Shown here: positions 42,552-46,019 of the stretch, piece by piece | Layout: each line of letters begins with the position of its first letter | Numbering within the stretch: the stretch's first letter is position 1 | NCBI GenBank assembly: GCA_034104345.1 | Contig: JAXEDY010000027.1 | Coordinates: 1-46,019, forward strand | Source: HGM11416 sp034104345 | GTDB lineage: Bacteria > Bacillota > Clostridia > Christensenellales > Borkfalkiaceae | Length of the DNA: 46,019 nt | Direction of reading: 5' to 3' | Position numbers and translations under genes: made by a program | The notes under the pieces: generated by a model | The model's input: only the letters and a program-made list of their open reading frames with translations | What the model was told of the DNA's origin: nothing | Database searches by the model: none

Positions 42552-43088
42552 ATGGAAGAACAAAACACCGCAAAGTGGTATGTAATCCATACTTATTCGG
42601 GATACGAAGCAATGGTAAAAAGCAGCCTTGAAAAGCTTATCGAAAACAACAATCTGTCTTCGACCATTCTCGACATAAAAATCCCGATGGAACAAACCAT
42701 CGAAGAAAAGAACGGCAAGAAAAAGGTAGTTTTACGCAAACTTATTCCGTCTTACGTCTTTATAAAAATGATATTTAACAACGACCTTTGGTATGTTATA
42801 ACAAACATCAAAGGCGTTACGGGCTTCGTCGGTCCTCAAGGCAGACTTTTACCTCTTACCGACGACGAAGTAAAACGTATGGGCTTAGAAACCAAGGTCG
42901 AGAACGTAGACCTTGCCGTAGGCGACAACGTTAAAATCATTTCGGGCCCGCTCGATTCGGTTATCGGCACCATAACTTCGCTTAACGTAGCCGCGCAAAA
43001 GGCGATCGTTAAAGTCGATATGTTCGGCAGAGAAACCGACGTAGAACTCGATTTCGTTCAACTTGAAAAAATCATCGAAAAATTCTGA
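42552..43088 (+). CDS. nusG: Transcription antitermination/pausing factor NusG
   Basis: A 178-residue NusG. The NGN domain starts AKWYVIHTYSGYEAMVKSSL and has LIPSYVFIKMIFNNDLWYVI, VTGFVGPQGRLLPL. The KOW domain starts VGDNVKIISGPLDSVIGTI. It modulates RNA polymerase elongation and couples to translation. The start at 42552 follows GAGG, and the SD overlaps the secE stop region. Confidence 0.97.
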   Translation: MEEQNTAKWYVIHTYSGYEAMVKSSLEKLIENNNLSSTILDIKIPMEQTIEEKNGKKKVVLRKLIPSYVFIKMIFNNDLWYVITNIKGVTGFVGPQGRLLPLTDDEVKRMGLETKVENVDLAVGDNVKIISGPLDSVIGTITSLNVAAQKAIVKVDMFGRETDVELDFVQLEKIIEKF

Positions 43089-43098
43089 TTTCGTTTTC

Positions 43099-43133
43099 GC
43101 TTTGCGGCATTTTGATTAAGTTGCCGCGAAAGC
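43099..43133 (+). other. Hairpin after nusG
   Basis: GCTTTGCGGCA pairs with TGCCGCGAAAGC (one bulged C) around a 12-nt loop, 10 nt after the nusG stop. No T-run follows; the next bases begin the 282-bp element. It could be a stabiliser or a processing stem. Confidence 0.5.
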
Positions 43134-43134
43134 C

Positions 43135-43416
43135 TTAGCCGAGCGGGATTTGAACCACGTCAAGCCTTAAAGGCGTCTTTTCGTTGCTTTTTTGCAACCG
43201 TTCGCTCGTAGTATGTCCAATACAACTTCGTTCACGCTTGCCAAAAATCATCTAAAAATACGCTCTTTAAGGTGCAAAGCATTTTAGCGGCGATAAATTT
43301 AGAAAAATCAAGGCAAACGAACGCAATAATACTGGGCGTATTATAAGCGAGTTTAACGAAGATTTTGCAAATTTTGCGCCGCTAAAACTTAACGGGTTCG
43401 ATTCCCGCTCGGCTAA
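43135..43416. repeat. 282-bp structured inverted-repeat element between nusG and rplK
   Basis: The ends are a perfect 14-bp inverted repeat, TTAGCCGAGCGGGA (43135-43148) and TCCCGCTCGGCTAA (43403-43416). Both ends contain tRNA T-arm-like GGTTCRAnyCC: GGTTCAAATCC on the minus strand at the left, GGTTCGATTCC on the plus strand at the right. Inside are further stems: GTTGC/GCAAC (43183/43194), TTTTAGCGGCG/CGCCGCTAAAA (43282/43377), and within it ATAATAC/GTATTAT (43326/43338) closed by CGC/GCG. It contains no credible ORF. I see no target-site duplication. It could be a structured RNA, a MITE-like insertion, or a remnant of paired tRNA 3' ends. Confidence 0.7.
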
Positions 43417-43599
43417 CCGATCGCTTTAAGGTCGGTTTCCTTTAACATTATAAATATAACGCGTGCGCGCGGAAATCGTTCGGCGGTTATTTCGTCGGCG
43501 GTTATTCGGCGGGCAGGCGGCGACCGATAATTCAACGTGAAAAACGTAAAGATACTTTTTGTATCCGAAACAGTTTACGTCCGCAAGTTTTTGCGGTGA
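43417..43599 (+). other. Non-coding gap upstream of the L1 site
   Basis: The 577-bp gap between nusG and rplK contains no gene. After the inverted-repeat element, AACCGA/TCGGTT (about 43415-43437) can form a stem. A GC-rich, repeated GGCGGTTATT stretch and short hairpins follow (GTTTACGTCC region). No clear promoter is recognised here, so rplK is probably transcribed from the rpmG promoter. Confidence 0.4.
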
Positions 43600-43646
43600 G
43601 TGGGAGAAACGCCAAAATCACAAACCGACGTTTTCGCTTGAACCAC
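43600..43646 (+). promoter_or_regulatory. L1-binding site (23S L1-stalk mimic) before rplK
   Basis: GTGGGAG (43600-43606) opposes CTTGAACCAC (43637-43646), with AAACG/CGTTT between. This matches the L1-stalk asymmetric internal loop of 23S rRNA (GTGGGAG...TTGA...CCAC), the known translational-repression target of L1. It lies just before the rplK SD. Confidence 0.75.
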
Positions 43647-43665
43647 AATATATGGAGGAACAATT

Positions 43666-44091
43666 ATGGCAAAAAAAGTTACAGCAGTCGTGAAATTGCA
43701 ATTACCCGCCGGTAAAGCAACTCCGGGCCCGCCCGTAGGTTCTACGCTCGGTCCTTACGGTATTAACATTCCGGGTTTCACGAAAGAATTCAACGCAAAA
43801 ACGGCTAACCAGGCAGGTCTTATAATTCCGTGCGTTATCACGATTTATCAGGACCGTTCGTTTACGTTTATTTTAAAAACTCCGCCCGCACCCGTTCTTA
43901 TTAAAAAGGCTTGCGGAATCGAAACGGCAAGCGGCGTTCCAAACAAACAGAAAGTCGCAAAACTTACCAAAGCGCAGGTTGAAGAAATCGCCAAAACCAA
44001 AATGGTCGATACCAACGCCGCGTCGCTCGAATCGTGCATGTCGATGATTAAAGGCACCGCTCGTTCGATGGGTATTACCGTTGAAGACTAA
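43666..44091 (+). CDS. rplK: 50S ribosomal protein L11
   Basis: A 141-residue L11. The N-terminal domain has LQLPAGKATPGPPVGSTLGP and the C-terminal rRNA-binding domain has IAKTKMVDTNAASLESCMSM plus GTARSMGI. It forms the GTPase-associated region. SD GGAGG 6 nt before the ATG. Confidence 0.97.
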   Translation: MAKKVTAVVKLQLPAGKATPGPPVGSTLGPYGINIPGFTKEFNAKTANQAGLIIPCVITIYQDRSFTFILKTPPAPVLIKKACGIETASGVPNKQKVAKLTKAQVEEIAKTKMVDTNAASLESCMSMIKGTARSMGITVED

Positions 44092-44191
44092 TTCTTCGCT
44101 TTTTGCATAAAGTTAATTCGGCTTTGCCGATAAAACTTAAAGCAGGCGAAAAAGCGTGCGCAAAAATCTAACATGGGCGCATTGCGAAATA

Positions 44192-44218
44192 GTGGGAGAG
44201 CATTGCTCGTTTGACCAC
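44192..44218 (+). promoter_or_regulatory. Second L1-binding site, before rplA
   Basis: GTGGGAG (44192-44198) with the short stem GAGC-ATT-GCTC and the returning strand GTTTGACCAC (44209-44218). It has the same fold as the site before rplK and sits 4 nt before the rplA SD (AAGGAGG), where bound L1 would block translation. It is a second copy in one operon. A preceding hairpin (AAGTT..CGGC-TTT-GCCG..AACTT, about 44110-44138) lies in the same gap. Confidence 0.75.
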
Positions 44219-44232
44219 AAGGAGGATATATC

Positions 44233-44925
44233 ATGAAAATCGGAAAAAAATATGCCGACAGCATTAAATCTTACGACAAAACTAAAGTTTACGAATTAGA
44301 AGAAGCAATGGATATCGTTTTGAACACTTCGAAAGCGAAGTTCGACGAAACCATCGAATTGCACACCAAACTCGGCGTCGATCCGAAACAAGCGGATCAA
44401 CAGGTTCGCGGCGTAATCGTTCTTCCTAACGGAACCGGTAAAACCGTTAAAGTTTTGGTTATCGCAAAAGGCGACAAAGCCGACGAAGCAACTGCCGCGG
44501 GTGCCGACTATGTAGGTGCCGAAGATATGATCACCAAAATTCAGAAAGACAACTGGTTTGATTTCGACGTAATCATCGCAACCCCCGATATGATGGGACT
44601 TATCGGTCGTATCGGTAAGGTTTTAGGTCCTAAGGGTTTAATGCCTAACCCGAAATCGGGAACGGTTACTATGGACGTTGCCAAAGCGATTAAAGACGTT
44701 AAAGCAGGTAAAGTTGAATATCGTTTGGATAAAACCGCGGTTATTCACTGCATTATCGGAAAAAAGAGTTTCGGCAAAGAAAAACTTCTTGAAAACTATC
44801 GCGCTTTAATGGAGGCTATCGTTAAAGCTAAACCTGCCGCAGCAAAGGGCGTTTACATCAAAAATATCGCTTTGGCATCGACTATGGGCCCCGGCGTTAA
44901 AGTAAACGCTAAAGTTTCGGTTTAA
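44233..44925 (+). CDS. rplA: 50S ribosomal protein L1
   Basis: A 230-residue two-domain L1: LHTKLGVDPKQADQQVRG, DMMGLIGRIGKVLGPKGLMP and the C-terminal KGVYIKNIALASTMGPGVKV. It forms the L1 stalk involved in E-site tRNA release and represses its own operon. It is preceded by AAGGAGG and an L1 site. Confidence 0.97.
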   Translation: MKIGKKYADSIKSYDKTKVYELEEAMDIVLNTSKAKFDETIELHTKLGVDPKQADQQVRGVIVLPNGTGKTVKVLVIAKGDKADEATAAGADYVGAEDMITKIQKDNWFDFDVIIATPDMMGLIGRIGKVLGPKGLMPNPKSGTVTMDVAKAIKDVKAGKVEYRLDKTAVIHCIIGKKSFGKEKLLENYRALMEAIVKAKPAAAKGVYIKNIALASTMGPGVKVNAKVSV

Positions 44926-44968
44926 TTTAAAAAATAACCCAAAATTATAATTTATCCCTGCAAATCGT

Positions 44969-44998
44969 TTGACAAATTCGGCTTGCAGATGATAAAAT
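44969..44998 (+). promoter_or_regulatory. Promoter of the rplJ-rplL operon
   Basis: TTGACA (44969-44974), 18 nt, TAAAAT (44993-44998). Transcription would start near 45005 and give a leader of about 180 nt. Confidence 0.75.
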
Positions 44999-45004
44999 AT
45001 TCAA

Positions 45005-45152
45005 GTAATAAGTAAATAGCCGAAGAAAGCCGGTTTTAATTGTCGCTGCGTGCGGCAGACCTGCCGAGGTAACGATTTTTAAGCGCGTTTTTTGCGCGTC
45101 TTAAATTATGGTTTAATCACCTGCGTTGCTTTGGCGGCGCAGGTGTTTTTTT
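45005..45152 (+). ncRNA. L10-type leader with terminator
   Basis: The leader contains the conserved CCTGCCGAGGTAACG segment (about 45060-45074), where the L10-L12 complex binds in Firmicutes. It ends in an intrinsic terminator, CACCTGCG/CGCAGGTG plus seven T (45118-45152), upstream of the rplJ SD. This allows autoregulation by premature termination. Identification is by motif and context. Confidence 0.75.
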
Positions 45153-45185
45153 CGGTTGCTTAAATAAAATCGGAGGTGAAAAAGT

Positions 45186-45716
45186 TTGTCTACCAATCTC
45201 GAACTTAAAAAGAAAGTAGTAGAAGACATTACCGAAAAGATAAAAAACAGCAAATCGGTAGTTTTCGTAAACTATAAGGGTTTAACGGTAGCGGAAGACA
45301 CCGAGCTTCGTAACGCTTTTCGTAAAGAAAACGTCGAATATAAGGTATTAAAAAATACCCTTGTTCGCAAAGCGTTTAACGAAATGGGCGTAACCGACTT
45401 CGATAACGACCTTAACGGCCCCACCGCCGTTGCTTTCGGCAGCGACGAAACGGGTGCTTCGAAGGTTATCGTTGAAGCGGCTAAAAAATACGGCGACAAA
45501 ATTGCCGTTAAAAGCGCCTACGTCGACGGCGGTTACGTCGACGTAAACGGTGTTAATGCTCTTGCCGCTATGCCCAGCAAAGAACAACTTATTGCGAAGA
45601 TGCTCGGCTCGATGCAGTCGCCCGTATCGAAATTCGCAGGCGTTCTTTCGGCAACGCTCCGCAGCGTAGTTCTTGCGCTTAATGCGGTTGCGGAAAAGAA
45701 AGCAAAAGAAGCGTAA
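45186..45716 (+). CDS. rplJ: 50S ribosomal protein L10
   Basis: A 176-residue L10 starting with TTG (SD GGAGG, 9 nt upstream). VVFVNYKGLTVAEDTELRNA, YKVLKNTLVRKAF and a C-terminal Ala/Val helix (SATLRSVVLALNAVAEKKA) that binds L7/L12. It forms the base of the ribosomal stalk. Confidence 0.97.
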   Translation: MSTNLELKKKVVEDITEKIKNSKSVVFVNYKGLTVAEDTELRNAFRKENVEYKVLKNTLVRKAFNEMGVTDFDNDLNGPTAVAFGSDETGASKVIVEAAKKYGDKIAVKSAYVDGGYVDVNGVNALAAMPSKEQLIAKMLGSMQSPVSKFAGVLSATLRSVVLALNAVAEKKAKEA

Positions 45717-45792
45717 GCGGTTAATTTAATAACCTGCAATTATTACGCTTAACCCGCGTGCGGCAACGCGCGAAAACAAAAACAAAACAAAA

Positions 45793-45807
45793 AAAGGCGC
45801 CGCCTTT
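45793..45807 (+). other. Small hairpin between rplJ and rplL
   Basis: AAAGGC pairs with GCCTTT around a 3-nt loop, 76 nt after the rplJ stop. No long T-run follows. It may be a processing or partial-termination site of the kind often found here. Confidence 0.4.
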
Positions 45808-45861
45808 AAAAACGCGCAAAAAAATCATTATTAAATCAGTATTAAATCGGAGGATACAAAA

Positions 45862-46019
45862 ATGGCTGATATAGCAAAATTGATGGAAGAAATTAAAGGT
45901 CTTACCGTTCTTGAACTCAACAATCTCGTTAAAGCGCTCGAAGAAGAATTCGGCGTTAGCGCCGCTGCTCCCGTAGCAGTTGCTGCTGCTCCTGCTGCCG
46001 GTGCTGCCGAAGCTGCTCC
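45862..46019 (+). CDS. rplL: 50S ribosomal protein L7/L12 (truncated at window end)
   Basis: The first 52 codons are present: MADIAKLMEEIKGLTVLELN (N-terminal dimerisation domain), then the Ala-rich hinge. The SD is CGGAGG. The C-terminal domain lies beyond the window. Confidence 0.97.
   Translation, partial: MADIAKLMEEIKGLTVLELNNLVKALEEEFGVSAAAPVAVAAAPAAGAAEAA

Noticed and set aside
43135..43416. A tRNA or tmRNA gene
   Set aside because: The right end looks like a T-arm followed by an acceptor strand, but the only complementary 5' acceptor is about 270 nt away, no anticodon arm lies in between, and the region lacks a tmRNA tag reading frame and pseudoknot motifs I can recognise.
1..46019. 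Prophage, insertion sequence or defence system
   Set aside because: No transposase, integrase, restriction, toxin-antitoxin or CRISPR-associated genes were recognised in any frame of the window.

Overview
The window reads as a chromosomal segment of an uncultured, low-to-moderate-GC, Gram-positive-type Firmicute (Clostridia; I would guess a Christensenellales-like gut or intestinal lineage, at low confidence). The grounds are strong SD sites (AGGAGG) with some TTG starts, TTGACA-17-TATAAT promoters, lipoprotein signals with poly-Ser/Gly linkers, CUT1 sugar ABC transporters without their own ATPase, an L27 with an N-terminal extension, and L10/L21-type ribosomal leaders. TGA is used as a stop.

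Positions 1-35069 form a large glycan-utilisation region. It opens with the end of a solute-binding protein, two permeases and a GH78-like enzyme (1-5409). A DeoR regulator (5518-6261, minus) faces an MFS transporter across a putative operator cluster. An RpiB-like isomerase and a GH35 beta-galactosidase with an elaborate leader follow. A second ABC system (10969-14705) is followed by four consecutive exported proteins (14833-25036): a 1040-residue Ig-like protein, a DUF4838 lipoprotein and two Big_2-type lipoproteins, the last with 1450 residues. An AraC regulator (minus) is divergent from a GH43 enzyme and an SGNH esterase. A GH78 rhamnosidase (minus) is divergent from a GH110-like beta-helix enzyme, which overlaps a lipoprotein carrying both an alpha/beta-hydrolase and an SGNH domain. 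Together these suggest capture, deacylation and trimming of an acetylated rhamnose-, galactose- and arabinose/xylose-containing plant polysaccharide or host-type glycan. The substrate is inferred.

Positions 35149-38676 hold small proteins, the rplU-rpmA pair and an OGG1-like glycosylase. A 966-residue YfhO-family membrane protein follows (38767-41667). The end of the window is the conserved rpmG-secE-nusG-rplK-rplA-rplJ-rplL block. It has two L1-stalk mimics and an L10 leader, and between nusG and rplK it carries an unusual 282-bp structured inverted-repeat element.

The most novel-looking signals are: (i) a module shared by two different surface lipoproteins and repeated within one of them; (ii) the 282-bp element, whose ends resemble tRNA T-arms; (iii) a dispersed intergenic hairpin family, one copy of which lies inside a coding region; and (iv) the leader architecture of the GH35 gene.
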